64,000 nucleotides of DNA, from the NCBI GenBank assembly GCA_021234155.1, contig JAJEKV010000487.1, positions 110,339 to 174,338 of the forward strand. The letters are read 5' to 3'. The position numbers were made by a program, and so were the translations under genes. This document shows, piece after piece, positions 45,101 through 58,400 of this stretch; positions within the stretch are counted from its first letter, which is position 1, and each line of letters starts with the position of its first letter. This DNA comes from Isoetes taiwanensis. Lineage: Eukaryota; Streptophyta; Lycopodiopsida; Isoetales; Isoetaceae. The notes beneath the pieces were generated by a model that saw only the letters and a list, made by a program, of their open reading frames with translations, had not been told where the DNA came from and did no database searches.

Positions 45101-48100
45101 TTAAAGAGAATGGGCTCCGGTTGCGGAGACATCGGTGTTTCGCTTTCCGTGGAGCCCAGAATAGATCCGGAAATCCTCCATGGCCGAGTTCTGTCGCACT
45201 GAATCGCTTAATTTCGGCGGTAATAAATCTCTTGAAAGAGCTGAATCGCGTATATGCTTGCACAAAGCACGGTATGTAATTACAACCAAAACCCGATTTA
45301 TTCTCGACCGACTGGCCAAATGGGTCCAAGGAAGAATTAAAAAAAAGAAGGCAAGGAATTTCTAAGGATGCACGCCAAACAAAGTTAGGCAATTCTTTGA
45401 ATAGACTACCATCCAAAGAATTGCTTCTTCGCTTAAATATTTTTTTTATTAGTTGGCAAGAAAATCACCTGTTCCAGGACCCAAGCTATAAACACACATT
45501 CCAATCATGCATTATGTCCACGGGTTATGTCTGCCACACCTGGCCATGCTCTGACTACTACGTAAGGAGGGAGATCTTAAGAATGATGAGTACAGGATTT
45601 AGAGAGATAAAGTAATATTTTTATTTAATAAATGGTTTTGAAGGTCAAAAAGAGGACAACTAAAATCTCAAAGTTTAAACCACATTCTTTGAACTCTATC
45701 GATGGAAAAGAAAATTTGGAAATGAGAATTTCTTTTAGGGGAAAAATACAAGGGGGCATTTATCAAGAAGGTGATGGATTTGGCAAATGAAGAGTGATAT
45801 GGCAATATGAAGGTGGTGATGCAACGGAAAATAGGAGTTTCTAGTCAAACTGAGCCAGGATAGAGGATGAGGATGACATGTGAGGCAGATGTGGATGACA
45901 TGACGATGATGTATGGTGATTATATGGAGGAGTAGTAGGTGGGGTAAGGTATATGAAAATTCGACATGTACAAAATCTAAGGTGTTTATTTTTTTATATT
46001 TCTAGACCAACTTTGCCCTTCTAGATAGTGATGTCAATGGTGAGGTTTCCGTCTCTCAGTTTGATTAGAGACAAATACAATTCAAATGGCCACCTAGTTG
46101 GAATTTGCACCATGTATGGGTGATTTAACAGTATGTTTGACTAGGAAAAATTCTTTCTTCCTGGTTTTCTAAGATGCAATCGCATATGAAAGGAAGAAAA
46201 TAGGTTTTGGATATAATCAAGGTGGCAACGCCTTGACAATGATAAACTATGCCTGGAAAGTGAAACATCACAAATCTAGTAAAATACCAATGTGACTCGA
46301 GGGTTCGAACTTGATTTAGAGTAAGTTTCAATCTTGGTCCTGCTAAAATAATATCTATCTTCAAGTCTCTCATATCAAAAGTCCTCTTGCATGCCCATAT
46401 GATGTCCAATCAAAATCCCTCCTTGGTTTTCATAATAAATATTTTACAGCTCAAAAGGATAGATGTATTTAGGATCTATGTTCCACTAGTTCACACACAT
46501 ATATCAAGTCAAGTATTAGCAAATGTATAATGTATATATGGTCTTTTCATGCTGCCAAAACGTGGTAGCAACATTCAGAGTACATAAGGTTGTAACCAAA
46601 TCCATTCAATTTCCAGGTAGAGCACTTTGTATGTGAACGCGAGCTCACTTATACTCCTAGCTACTAAATCTTTATCAATCCATAAAGCTAGTTTCAGGAT
46701 ACCTAGAGGAATGTTACAAGAACAACAAGGGCCTTGTATGTACATCTCATGGACCTATTAGTCTCAAATGATTGGAAAAATATTCTCAGAAACACCCATA
46801 TTAAATTTCAATTAATATGTTTTGCAAGAATGATTATGTAAAAATACTCTCTCGAGTATGCTTTCCTTCCTTTTTTTTTTTTTTCTTTTTGTTATCAACA
46901 GGAGTTTTTATTTCAACAGGGCACACAGATGCCATATTCAAAATATCCCGTGCACAAAATTACATCATAAAATCGAAGAAATAGTTTGAATTCAAGAGAC
47001 GACCACAATGAGTTCATTAACAAATTTCGCATTGGCATATGCTATCAATAAGTAGAAAACAAGAACTACTATTAGAAGAAATAATATAATAAGATTATTT
47101 CTGGCATATCACTCCATCCCTGAGTCTGTTGTACCAATTGTACGGTCTCAAAAAGGATGGTGAAGGCATGATTCCTGAAGAAGCATTCTAAAATATTGAT
47201 GTCTTGATGTTGCAACGATGATAGTGATTTTATCTTTTGTAGCTTTATATTGTACCGTATTTGAACACCATGAACTCAATCATCTTGCCATTCTATGTGA
47301 TCTTTACTATCCTATACTCTTCCATTGTTACACAATCTAGCACCAAGTCACCATTATCATGCACTGGATACCAACCGCCCTGCTGCATTGACTTCCACTC
47401 CACCTTTACCATTATTCAACAACTGGAGCTGTCCTCGCCCTTCATCAACCTGACGCAATTATCTGTCACTATCAACAGGACCAGATCTCCAACAAACCTG
47501 AATCTACTTATGCGACGCAAAATCATCAACAGAGATTGCTCCTGAGCTGACACGTGCATTTCATTATGTATTCCATATTTGATGACCACCGCTGTTTTTG
47601 TTTGTGTTGTATATGTGGCGGTAATGGAATTTCATTCACCTTGCTCACTACTTTGCCACCATTGGCAGGAGTGAGGAGGAGAAAGATGAGGCGAATGCAA
47701 ACAAGTATGAGATGGCAGGAGCAGACAAGACAGAAGGGTGTGGAATGATTTGTTGAACTTGAAAACATGAACCACAAGCCAAATATGCAACAAATAGTGA
47801 CAATAGTAGATGCCCCATTTTCAGCTCAACAGATCCGCCTCAAGACATATACCACCTACACACTTCTGCCATCTGTTTCACTATGCATGATTACTAAACA
47901 AATGGACTAAGGAGATACTATTCGAGACTACGGTTGGAATAAAAGTTGAGGTAAGAGGATGCTTTAATTTTATTATATTACATATAAAGAGTAGTCATGT
48001 TCATAAAGAGCCACTTTTTTGCTATACATTTATATAAAAAGGAGTAATCAACAATTCAGGACATGTTTAAATTGTCAAGAGACCAGTCCAAGGTCACTAA

Positions 48101-49099
48101 ACTTTGTTGGTGTACATTAGCGCCCAATTCCGCCATGAATGCCTTACAATTAAGGTTAAAATATCCATTGTTTCCTATTTTTCCTATGGTCACATTTCTT
48201 GAGCTGGACAACACATGGCTCATTGTTATATACTTGTGGGGCCTATGCAGAGTCTTATTCCTGGACATTTAACGTACTTGATGCATCTTTGAGGGCATTT
48301 TGTGGCTATCAAAGGTCATCATCCACAGGATCAAAAGGGCAACAAAATCTAAATAGACTTCAAATTTGTCAAAATGTCTCGAGTCTCACAAAATTTAACT
48401 ATGATATGCCAAAAATTAGAGGTTAAATTGTTTTAACCCCATCGTAATAAACTTTTTTTGCCTCTTAACAGTGCTTGGACAACCTTTCCTATGGTCTCTC
48501 TCTTCCCAGTTACACGCGTATTGGCTCCCGTACTTTTAATTGATCTGTAGACAAATCATGTGATTCGGGCTTTGTTACACCACATCGTGATTTGTTCAAG
48601 CTAAAGAGCAGTGATGGGGAGCGCCTATGTGGCATGCTCGATCCATTTTTCTCCCCTCAACTCATGGTCCGTGACACCGGGGTCAGACTTTGATGCCATA
48701 TGGTTTCGTGCTAATCACAATGATGTGGCACTGGTGTGGCATGCTTCTCCGATCCCTTTTTCCCTAAACTCATGGTCCAGATACCGCATTTGTAGCATAC
48801 ACTTGAACCATGTGGTTTGTACGCATTATGACGGTCTTGAGCTAACTATGCGATTCACTAGACTAATCACATTGTCCTATGGTTAGGAAGCCAACATCAA
48901 GATCAAACATTGAGAATATGGCAAGGGTCACATTGAAAGCCTTATTTCTAATTGAAGGAGAGTTTAGTCGAGCGATTTAGCTGCATCCGAAAAGGGGTGA
49001 AAATTTGCCTAAACAATATTTTCTTTGCATCTGAAACTTAGTCTACAACCCTTTACGTCAATGATTTCAATAGTGGTCGATCATATAACGCTTCCCAGT
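42111..49099. other. Anonymous DNA, no supported gene
   Basis: Some stretches look faintly coding: 42276-42515 plus (contains YYDPIVGFADAVRFFFKEQ), 44951-45202 plus (contains MPRRYKHIWPELAQAGVARW) and 47261-47545 plus (hydrophobic N-terminus). None belongs to a family I recognise and none shows a convincing exon chain. A two-copy repeat lies at 48629-48780 (period about 107 bp, core GTGGCATGCT and AACTCATGGTCC). The rest is AT-rich with poly-A or poly-T runs (for example near 46870). Confidence 0.35.
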
Positions 49100-49345
49100 T
49101 AAGCGGCCGCCAAAGAAAGCATCTTCCGCCAAGAACTAGTCGAAAGAGAAAATTGGAGGCAAATTTCATGCCCCTTGTCTACCATGGTCGATTCCCCATA
49201 GACCGATTGTCTCCGGATTTATAAAAATACCTTTCTTCTTCCTTCCGACTCTCAGATTATGCGGCTACCGCCAGTTAACTTCGCCAATAACTAGCCGTAA
49301 AGAGAAATTTGAGGCAAATTTCACGCCTTTCCCCGTCATTAAAAG
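49100..49345. repeat. Imperfect direct repeat around a TATA-like box
   Basis: Blocks at about 49109-49180 and 49262-49335 share CGCCA-(A/T)AACTAG, AAAGAGAAA, TT(G/T)GAGGCAAATTTCA and a GCC-TT-CC run. Between them lies TTTATAAAAATACCTTTC, TATA-like, at 49219. It could be a promoter region or TE debris; no gene follows that I recognise. Confidence 0.4.
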
Positions 49346-49399
49346 TTTCGCAATTGAAATTTTTCCGACGTCAATAAAAAATTCGACCGAGTTTTTCTA

Positions 49400-50746
49400 C
49401 GAAAATTCTTCCTTACGAAACCACGGGGACCCCACAGATTCGTGGTTTTCATGTTTTATTTATTTTTAGTGACTGTTTTCACCAGGTTGCCATGCCCGCT
49501 TGGCTTGGCTTTTCATGGAGTGGAGATCATGCCAATGCAGGGTCTACATGGATGAGGTGTCCGACCCGGTCGACGGCATGTAGTCATACGTGGGGTGCTT
49601 TTGAAGCGACCATTCCCGTGGCAAGAGTCGCTACCCAAGCAGCCGCGCTATCGCTCTAACGGCAATACACGCGCCTTGTGCCGTCATTGCTCAGTGCCAC
49701 CGCCCACACGCGGTCGCTTTCCACCAGTTAAAAGGCTCAATACCACACGCAGGTCATTTCAAGTAAACCGTATAGCGTATATATAGCAAATCATCCACAA
49801 AGCTCAATTGTATGTTGTTTATCTATTTCTACCCTCGTCCTCCAGATTTAAATGCATCCCATCGACTTATGAAAAAGAAATCCGGTGTTGTTCCTTCCGC
49901 ATAATTTGATTTTTCGGTCACCTTTGTGCAAACTTTCGCTCACTGGATTCGTGGTCACAGATTCTCCAAGATGGCCGATGTGATTGCAATAGGGAGGAGG
50001 TAAATTGATATTGGTAGGAGGTAATAGGATGTGGAACCGCCAAAATTTTGGCGCTTACTTGCCCTGTAGAACTGGCGCCGCAGAATGCTCTATTAGATCC
50101 AAGGTGATTTGAGTTGGTACCGTCGGCAGTCATGATTAGGGCACCGCCAAATGTACCGGCTTATTCCTTCCATGAATACCGCGCTTTTGAGTAATCATGG
50201 TCGTAAGGCCGAACGGGCCTTTATTCGTACCCACGATTCACATGAAGGTGTTTTTAGCATCGTAATTCCTAACGCCATTAATCTAGCTTAAAACAATCGA
50301 TATTCCCCTTTCCCCGAAAGCTATCTCTCCGGCCTGTCTTCAAATTCACTGGATCATGGCTCAAGATCATCTCCTCAGGTGCAAATATTTCAATGATTAC
50401 CATCTCGTGATTCCATGCACACAAGCAACCTGGGGAGGTAACCAGACTATGACTTTATACCTTACAAAATCGATGGAATGTAGACTGAAAATCCACACCC
50501 CAAGAGATCTCCTCAGAAAGCTTCCCGACTGTACAAAGGCTGGGAGGATAGCCCATCGTTTGCCTGGCATGTGAGAATGGGCTATGGTTGAGTGTCATAA
50601 TCCCGCGGGGCATCAGCTCAACTCTGGGTATCAGTCGACGAATTTTGAGGGTGATCACCCTTACCTAAAGAGCACTTTATGACGTCGACTCCAAATTTCA
50701 TAAGTCTGCTCATGAACGACCCAAGGTCGAGGGTCAAAGCTCATCT
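49400..50746. other. No supported gene
   Basis: Short frames only: 49595-49786 plus is Arg/Pro-rich; 50356-50574 plus begins MAQDHLLRCKYFND and has a donor-like GGAG|GTAACC inside. No similarity is recognised. Confidence 0.3.
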
Positions 50747-50926
50747 TTAGGGAAACAGAGAGGGCCTGGTTATGGTGGTTGAAAGCATAGGCATGGTTAT
50801 AGAAGCACCACTGAGAGCTCCATAGCCGTGAGCAGCCTGTGCCAGGTCTCCCAGCTCCACAGCGTACAGAGCCAAGAAACACAACAAAAAGCAAAAGTGC
50901 CAACAGAGGCTACAAGGAAGTGCCAT
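50747..50926 (-). CDS. Candidate secreted-protein exon with signal peptide
   Basis: On the minus strand the ATG at 50926 (after GTTCAGTG) opens a 59-codon frame beginning MALPCSLCWHFCFLLCFLAL. That is a classic signal peptide: short n-region, Leu/Phe/Cys-rich core and a likely cleavage site after AQA. The mature part (HGYGALSGASITMP) is too short to identify. It may be a first exon, though no clear donor follows. It faces away from the candidate exon at 51152, 225 bp apart. Confidence 0.3.
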   Translation of the reverse strand: MALPCSLCWHFCFLLCFLALYAVELGDLAQAAHGYGALSGASITMPMLSTTITRPSLFP

Positions 50927-51151
50927 CACTGAACACCAACTCCGCAGAACAATACAGCACTAACTTGCGTAAACAATGTTAGTTGATCATGGATCCAAAA
51001 TACAAGAAGATCACAAGAGTGGTGACATTGCACGCCACAATCGATCCGCATAAGAGAGCAAAAAGAAGGAAAAGGATGGAGGATGGGTAGATCTACACGG
51101 TGAAGGATCTCGAACATAGTAATAAACAATGTTTTTCGCACGGCGAAAAAC

Positions 51152-51232
51152 ATGGGGCCGAGCCTGAAGTCTCGCCTCCGTCGGCTCTTCGCTGGCTCCT
51201 TCTCCGTCAGGCCTCGCTACCTTCTTTCTAAT
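51152..51232 (+). CDS. Candidate first exon with organelle-targeting-like N-terminus
   Basis: ATG in ACATGGGG opens 27 codons (MGPSLKSRLRRLFAGSFSVR and onward) and ends at a strong donor AAT|GTACGT. It is Arg/Ser/Leu-rich without acidic residues, like a mitochondrial presequence. A hairpin GTTTTTCGC-ACG-GCGAAAAAC lies immediately 5' of the ATG. I could not find a second exon; the open frame at 51528-51839 has no recognised similarity. Confidence 0.3.
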
Positions 51233-51977
51233 GTACGTACGCTAATATTCTAGATGGAGCAAATGCTTAGTGCTGCAGAAAGTAGTTGAAGGAAGATGAA
51301 GGAAGCGAAGTATATTTGGATCGTCCACTTGAGTACAACCGCCCATGAGACTATGGATACAATGTGGTAGAAAAATTTCCAAACAAAAGAAAATACGTAA
51401 ACATGTGTATGAAGGTGTCTTCTACTAACGGATGAAAAACTCCCCAAACGGGAGAGGAAAACTCGTAGTAAAAGCGCTGAGAGGCCCTATCTGGCGCTTC
51501 AAATTCTCGGTGATGTGAGGGCTCTATTTGCGAGACTTCTGCGCACGTAGGACGCGCGACGCGCTACCATTGGCAAAATTTCGAGTCACAAATTACACCT
51601 CCGAAACCGTAGGTCCACGTATGGCTTACAGGTTTCTAGCGTGCCAACCGGCATGGTTTCCAGTTTGGAAAATCGGTGCGACCTTAAAAGGTTTCATCTG
51701 GGAAATCGGTAAGAATGTAGTTGCTGGCAGGTTTCTGGTGAAACCATTCTTGATGGCACGTTTCAAATACAAAGATTACCTGGGGCCTGCTAACATCCGT
51801 GGATATTCAACGCCATTGCAATGCTTCCACCAAAGATAAGCATGGCTGCCATCCTGCCTACAGCTTGCATCAACGCTGCCTACAATAGAAGGCTTGAAGG
51901 ATGTAGAATTAGCATTTTACACCGAGCATTATGTGCCTGTAGATTGGCCCATACTTTTCATCTAAAACAGAGGAGTT

Positions 51978-52466
51978 TCAACCAATTCTTAGTGTCAAAC
52001 CATAGCTGTGGAGCAGACACCAACTACTTGAAAACAAGTCGCTAGCTACATCTGGCAGGAACTTTGATTTCCTTACTGGAATTAAGCCATCTGGCAGGGA
52101 ATAGGCAGGTGCTGCAGAATATTTTCCCAGGCGAAGCCTCCAGTTCCTAAAAGATGATATTCTTATTTTGGATGTTTCTGGGTAGTATTTCATGAATTTC
52201 TCCAACAGCAAGGTCTGTTTCGCTGTATCAAAATAATCAAATACAGTCCCTGAAGTCGCTAGGCCCGGATGCTCTTGAAAGTTATTGAGGAGCTGACAAG
52301 GCGGTCGTATGATATTAGCCCAAATGGTGTGTCCAGGACTCCATGAGCCCCCAGTGGTGTCAATTTTTAGTGGATTGTGCAGGAAGGCTGGAATGCGAAT
52401 ATTTAGTTGATGTGATACAGCATCAGTGACCCCAAGTTGATGTGCATTGGCACCGGTCTGAAGCAC
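51978..52466 (-). CDS. Unidentified 162-codon open frame
   Basis: It is one of the longest uninterrupted frames of the right half, reading for example FDYFDTAKQTLLLEKFMKYY and SAAPAYSLPDGLIPVRKSKF, with balanced composition. Its first codon may not be a true start. No family, signal peptide or membrane segment is recognised; the frame could be chance. Confidence 0.25.
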   Translation of the reverse strand: MLQTGANAHQLGVTDAVSHQLNIRIPAFLHNPLKIDTTGGSWSPGHTIWANIIRPPCQLLNNFQEHPGLATSGTVFDYFDTAKQTLLLEKFMKYYPETSKIRISSFRNWRLRLGKYSAAPAYSLPDGLIPVRKSKFLPDVASDLFSSSWCLLHSYGLTLRIG

Positions 52467-55400
52467 TCATAGCTGGACCTGCAGAATTCGATGTATTGTT
52501 GTTCATGCCAAGCACTGTAGAAGTAGAGGGCGTTAGTATTTGTTGACTTAGATGATTGATGATATCTTAATTGGCAGTGGGAATGGTAGAAACTGTGCGG
52601 TAGCGTACATGGACCCGTGATATAAAAAAGTTGCCAGCCTAGAATCCATGTTGATGTCATTGACTTAACTTTGAGAGTTTCATGAGATGATCGATGGTTT
52701 ATGCAGTTATTTACAAGATCAACTGCCACATGCGAATATTTTCCTTAACAGTATATTGTTATATTAGGAGGATTGTTGACAGCTGCAGCAGCTGAGATAG
52801 CTATTTGGTTCTTCCATCACATAGGAGCCGCTACAGGTTCATTGCCCATGGCACTAGCCATAAATGCTAGATCCAAGTGTGTTTCCTGACATGCAAGCAA
52901 ACATTTAAATAAGTTCATTCTTATTAGATGCACAAACATGCATAAGGAGATGGTATACATATGGGTTGTCTTTCAGCCAATATAACTGCAGTTTGAAATG
53001 TCTGTATCTGCTAGTCCTCCCAGTATGGTATGTATTGAGCAAATTATGATGGCTGACACTTTATTCAACTTAATAACATCATGTGAATTCTCTCTAATAA
53101 CGTCATTATCCAGCTAGATTACAGAATTACATGCAGATAGCCTCATGGTTCCTTATTCAAATAAAGGATTTTAATCTTGTTTATGTTCGAGAGCATTTGT
53201 CTAGCATGGTAGCACCTGTAAGTTTAATAGGTTGGACTGTTTCAGCCTTGGGTTTGAAGTAAGCAAGAAGTCATGGCGTATTAGTAACAGATTGCTTGGT
53301 AATAGATTGTGTACAGACAAAACATCATTTCGGGTCATAAATTCTGCTAATTAGGATAGAGTCCGAATATGTTGGGAAAAGAAGGTATGTTCTTCTGGTA
53401 AAATCTTTTCTCATGGACTGTGCAGACAATTTTGTGTCGGTATTATGATATAAATATGTCTTGAAGTCTCTATACGGCAAAAAATGTGTTGTTGGCCAAG
53501 AGCTGCAAAAATTCCTCAAGTATTAGAGGAGCAAGACATGAAGGAGAAAAACTCCCCATGGCCATGTTTATTCTATCCTAGATAATGGCTTCAAAATGCA
53601 TCTTTTGGATACCACATGCGGCTGTGGCCTACAAATTTGTAAGTAATTTTATGTTTTAAATAAAAAGGTTTAGTATTTCTATTCCCAATTTGGTAATTGA
53701 TCTTACAAAAGTTTGTTGATCCCATCCCATAAAAATAGGAAACTATCATAGGGTTCACGCATTTCAGTGGACTCAAAGTTTAGGAGCCTCAGCAGGCGTT
53801 TATCTTCAACCTTGAAAGATCTATTTGGTTCTCAGGCTGCCAGATCCCATTTTGTTCTTAGGGCTTGTTATCGAAACTAAACAAAAGTTGATAACGAGAC
53901 TTTTTCTTTGTTTTTGCTGAGACGCAGATGCATGAGGAAAAAAGATAATGTAAATCTAAGACATGAGAATAAAAGATATTTTCCAATATGTAGAAAATAT
54001 TTAGACATAATTGAGGGCAGTGGTTGTCGATAGACCGCAGGAGGAGGACGTTTGTCTAGAAATATCTCCCCGTAGCTTCACCAGATTTGTATGAGTTAGA
54101 ATCGCTAACAAGAGTTTTTTTTTTTTTCTGTTTCAAGCCCAGGACATTGGTATTGTGGTTTAGAACACCCAGTTTGAGGGGTTTCATGCTCTGGTCTTTA
54201 GATGAGGCATGAAATATCTCCCGGAAATTAGGTATTGTGAATTTCTTCACTGCTTTAAACGATGTCAAACTGCTTTACAAAAATTAGTTCATGGATAAAC
54301 GTAAATCCTTCTCATTATTTTGGTTTATGCTCTTGATTTATTAGTATGCTTCTGCTGATGTCATTGCAACGATTTTGTGAGCTTAAATTAGGTAGCTCAA
54401 CCATCTTGCTATAAACACGGTTAGCCTGAATGGGATTTAAAAGGTTTTATGGCAGAATTTAATAAGAAAAAGCATTGTGTTCATGTTTACGAGAATGCTT
54501 ATCGGAGGAATGTTTTATGTTGAGGATTGGAGTAATAAAGAGGATAGAAGGAAAAGACGGTGGGATATGAAGAGGCTATGTTGCAGAACCATCCATGTAA
54601 TTCATAAAGGAAAAGGACATGTGACCTGCTTTTATCACAATTTTATACAGTCTGTGTTCAGGCACAAAGCCGTTTTCATTTTGACATAAACTACTTCTAT
54701 GATGCTGCCTGTTTTGTTTAATGTATTATCAGTACTCTTTTGATAGTCCACGGTTTATAGGTTGACGTGATATTTCCAGAATACGTATGGAAAAATGCCG
54801 CTCACACGCTGATGCTCCTAAGATCACTTTGTGAAGTTAATCTTCAGTTTTCCAAGCAGAATGGATAAGTTATGATACTGTTGAGGCAATGATAGGTATT
54901 CTTCCAAACGTAGCAGATGCATTGTTGCAAAGCAGGCTTAGATATGCCTCTAAACTTGGTCATTTCAAAAGCATCTTAACTTTTTTCATATTCACCTAAT
55001 GGCAACTACTAGCAGGCCAAGTATGTTCATTATCTCAGGCAAAGCAGCTCTTTCAAAACACAGCAGATGTTGCTGTGGAAGCAGGCTCAGACCTCCTTTA
55101 ATTTTGATCTGGGGTGCCCTTTTTGTACGAACGTCTTGGTTGTGATTCAGCTCTAAGGGCATTTCCACTTTAGTCTCCCAAAACCTATTAGAAATTTGAT
55201 GGGGGGGGTCAGGTTCAAGAAGGTCTACACGGGTTGTTCGTAGATAGTCCGTATTTCAAAAGTCACATTTCATCAAACGACATTCAGTCATTTACTGGCT
55301 CTAAAAAGAAAATCACTTCACTATGAAAAATAACTAGGTTTTGATAATGGGTCTCAGAAAAATCTTCTTGTATGTTTACTGTTGGGGTTTATTTCGTCGA

Positions 55401-58400
55401 TGGTCCTTAGAAACATGGGTGTCAAGATGATGCTGCTTGTAACTGTAAATTAGGTTAGTTTTTGTTGACTTAAGAATTAGGTTTTGCTGTGCCATCCGGT
55501 CAAGGAATGTATTGCTACCAAAGGAGAGCTTGTTGTGGTGCAGGTACCATCTGAGGGGAGATGTTCTGAGGCGCCTGGCTCATGTGGGGTGTCTGGCAGG
55601 CAGCTTGATGTGTGTGGGCATCCCGAAATAGCACCGCATGGGCCTGGGAGGCAGCCGCCGGGCCCGCAGAGTAGTGCAAGGGAATGCCCGTTCATGTGAG
55701 GGGTTTAGTTTTCAGAGAACGCCACTCTACGTGAGTTTTTTGTGGAACTTCCAACGCTGTGTGAGCATGGGCGCCTCGATAATCGCGGTGCATGGAGCAA
55801 GGATAGAGCTAAGTAATTTGTGCAACTCGTAGTGGTGTTTTGAAGAAAGAGTTATAAGAGGCAGGATGAAGAATAACCAATATGCTGACGCAGGTCTGTT
55901 CTCTGGATGCTGCTGTCAAGGCCATGGGAGAGGAATCGGGAGTGTGGACACTTTTATGTTAGTGTTTTAGATTACTTTAGATGTGTGAGTGGTGTTGTGA
56001 GTCGAGAGGTTGTGAATTAGACCACCCCACATATTCAATGTGTGTTTAGAGTTGTGATGACAACCCAATGGAAAGTGTAAGTCAAGACATACCTTAGTTT
56101 GGGACACTCATAAGTCTGCAGAGAAGTTACCATTTGTAAGGCACTGAAGGATATTTGTGGCTCCATTGCTATTAGGGAATGATTGGGCATCGAGAAAAGG
56201 GACCTTGGGAAGATGGTATTTTTGCCAAAGATGAAAGTGAGTACTTTGTTGCATTGAGATGGAGATATCAACTTCGTGACTTTGATAATAAAAACTGACA
56301 GTTGAAAGTACCTACACTTCTTGTGCTCTACTTTTTTATGACATATAGGTCTCATTGCTAGGAACAAACTGTGGTAATGATGTCGAGGACAGAGAAATTC
56401 ATTCCCAGCGCTGCGATGGGTCTCCGCCTCTCTCTCGAATTGTGCTTTCTCTCTATTTCGCAAAATAATTCCGGTCGAGCTGGCTGGAGGGTCACCTTGA
56501 TCCCAGCTAATGCGACACTTCATGATGTAAGGTCTGCCATCTTGTACACCGCTGATTTATACTAGTTGAGAAGATAGGGAAGGGAGGAGAAAGAGATTTC
56601 GGATGTTGATAGAGATCCCAATGGGAAGATAAAGAGAGACAGAGGACATGGAGCCCATGATAAGGCAAACGGATGGTCTGAGTCTGCTGTTCTCGCACAA
56701 TTCTATCGTAGCTGCATGATTATATTCAACCTCATAAGGAAGAGGAATCTTGTTGTCAAATTAGCTAGTGAGCTCTCGTTGTGTTGTGTTTCTATGTTGA
56801 CTTGTATATATGCTTCACTTGTAGGTGTTGTGAGTCTTGTGATGAAGAAGGAGGAGCCTTCAAGATGTCATTGGCCACACGGGGTTTCTTCATCCCTACA
56901 GAACTTGGACAACATTCTCGATGCAGAGCCAGCTTAAGACATGCATGCTTATTTCCGTACCACCGAGGATTCGAAAAGCCTACTGCTCACGGATGTTGAG
57001 CTTTTCAAAGGAAGCAAGCTTAGTGGACTGTGAGTGCAAGAGAGCTCTAGCAACAACATCTGAAGAATGAAGGAGATCGCCTTTGGAGGCCTTGAAAAGG
57101 AGAACTAATATATCTCTCTTGTGTGTGATAGAAGCTTCTGTGGCTACATGTGAATCTGCTTTAGGGGGATACTTCTATCCAGCATATTATTTATTGATCG
57201 ATCGCACGATTCCAAAGACTACAAAGGCATAGACTTGTGGTGAAGAATCAAAGTGAGCTACTTGGCTTTTCAATTCGGCTTCTATACAATATGTCGTTGT
57301 CCTCATTGTGTGGTCTTTGTCTCACGTGGATTTTGTGGTCTTTGCTTGTACAAGACGCTTTTGCTGTTTATGTTGTTTCTGTTGTTTTGTGTGCCCCATG
57401 AGGTGCATGCCACTGTGAACTTTGTCTTTGACAATGTGAATATAGTGCAGCCTTTTGCTTTGTATTTTTCCAAAGGTATTATATGCTTAATACTGCAGTA
57501 TTTTCCAATGGTTTCAGGTAACTTTCAACGGTTGATCCAATGGTCTAATGCGGGAAAAGGGAGATATGTATTGAAGGTGGCTAAGAGATATAAGGTATGG
57601 TTTATGAAAAATAACCAGGCTTCGAATAGGTTTGGATTGTAAATAGAGTCTTATTTTTATTCCTAAGATTTCAGAAAATAAGACACCTAATCTTTATTTG
57701 AATTTAGGAACTAAAAACAAGACGGTTCTTTTTTTTCATGTTTTTCCACTAATATTTTATGGTGGTATTATATTTTATGACTATCATGTAAAGCGGGAAA
57801 AAGTTTAAATTTGTGTGTTCATTTTAGCCCGGAGTCATAAGTGTGTCATATATGATATATGATACTATATTTTATGTATTAGTGTGAAAAAGGCCCGTTA
57901 AGGTAATTTTAAATTAAATAAGAGAAAATTGCCATTTGTCTATACATTGGTTATGTTAGCTAGCAACATAAATCAATTTTGTTAAACTTATTTTCACACA
58001 TGATCCATTATATTAAAACTTTTTTTAACGTGATCGGATTTCATGCAACATACCTTCACACATGACTGCTATATTGAAATTTTTAAGATAATGGATTTCT
58101 ATAACATATCTTCAAAACCATAATTTATTACGCTAAATTTTTCAATATAATGGATTCCCAAGAACATACTCACACTATAATCTGCTATATTAATCCTTTA
58201 ACATAAAGAGTGATTTAATGACTCGGCAACATAATTAGTTGTTATATAAAAATACACCCATTTTGGCTTTTGCACTCCAATTTTGTTTCTTCCGCAATAA
58301 AACTTTAATCTTGCCCCATTTTTTTTTCCTCAATTGGTTTCCGACATTTAGGCAGGTATCGCTTTAAAGAAAAAAGGGGGATTGTTTAGGCGTATTTTTT

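Noticed and set aside
46300-46320. GGTTCGAAC as a tRNA B box
   Set aside because: No matching A box or acceptor stem at the right distance on either strand.
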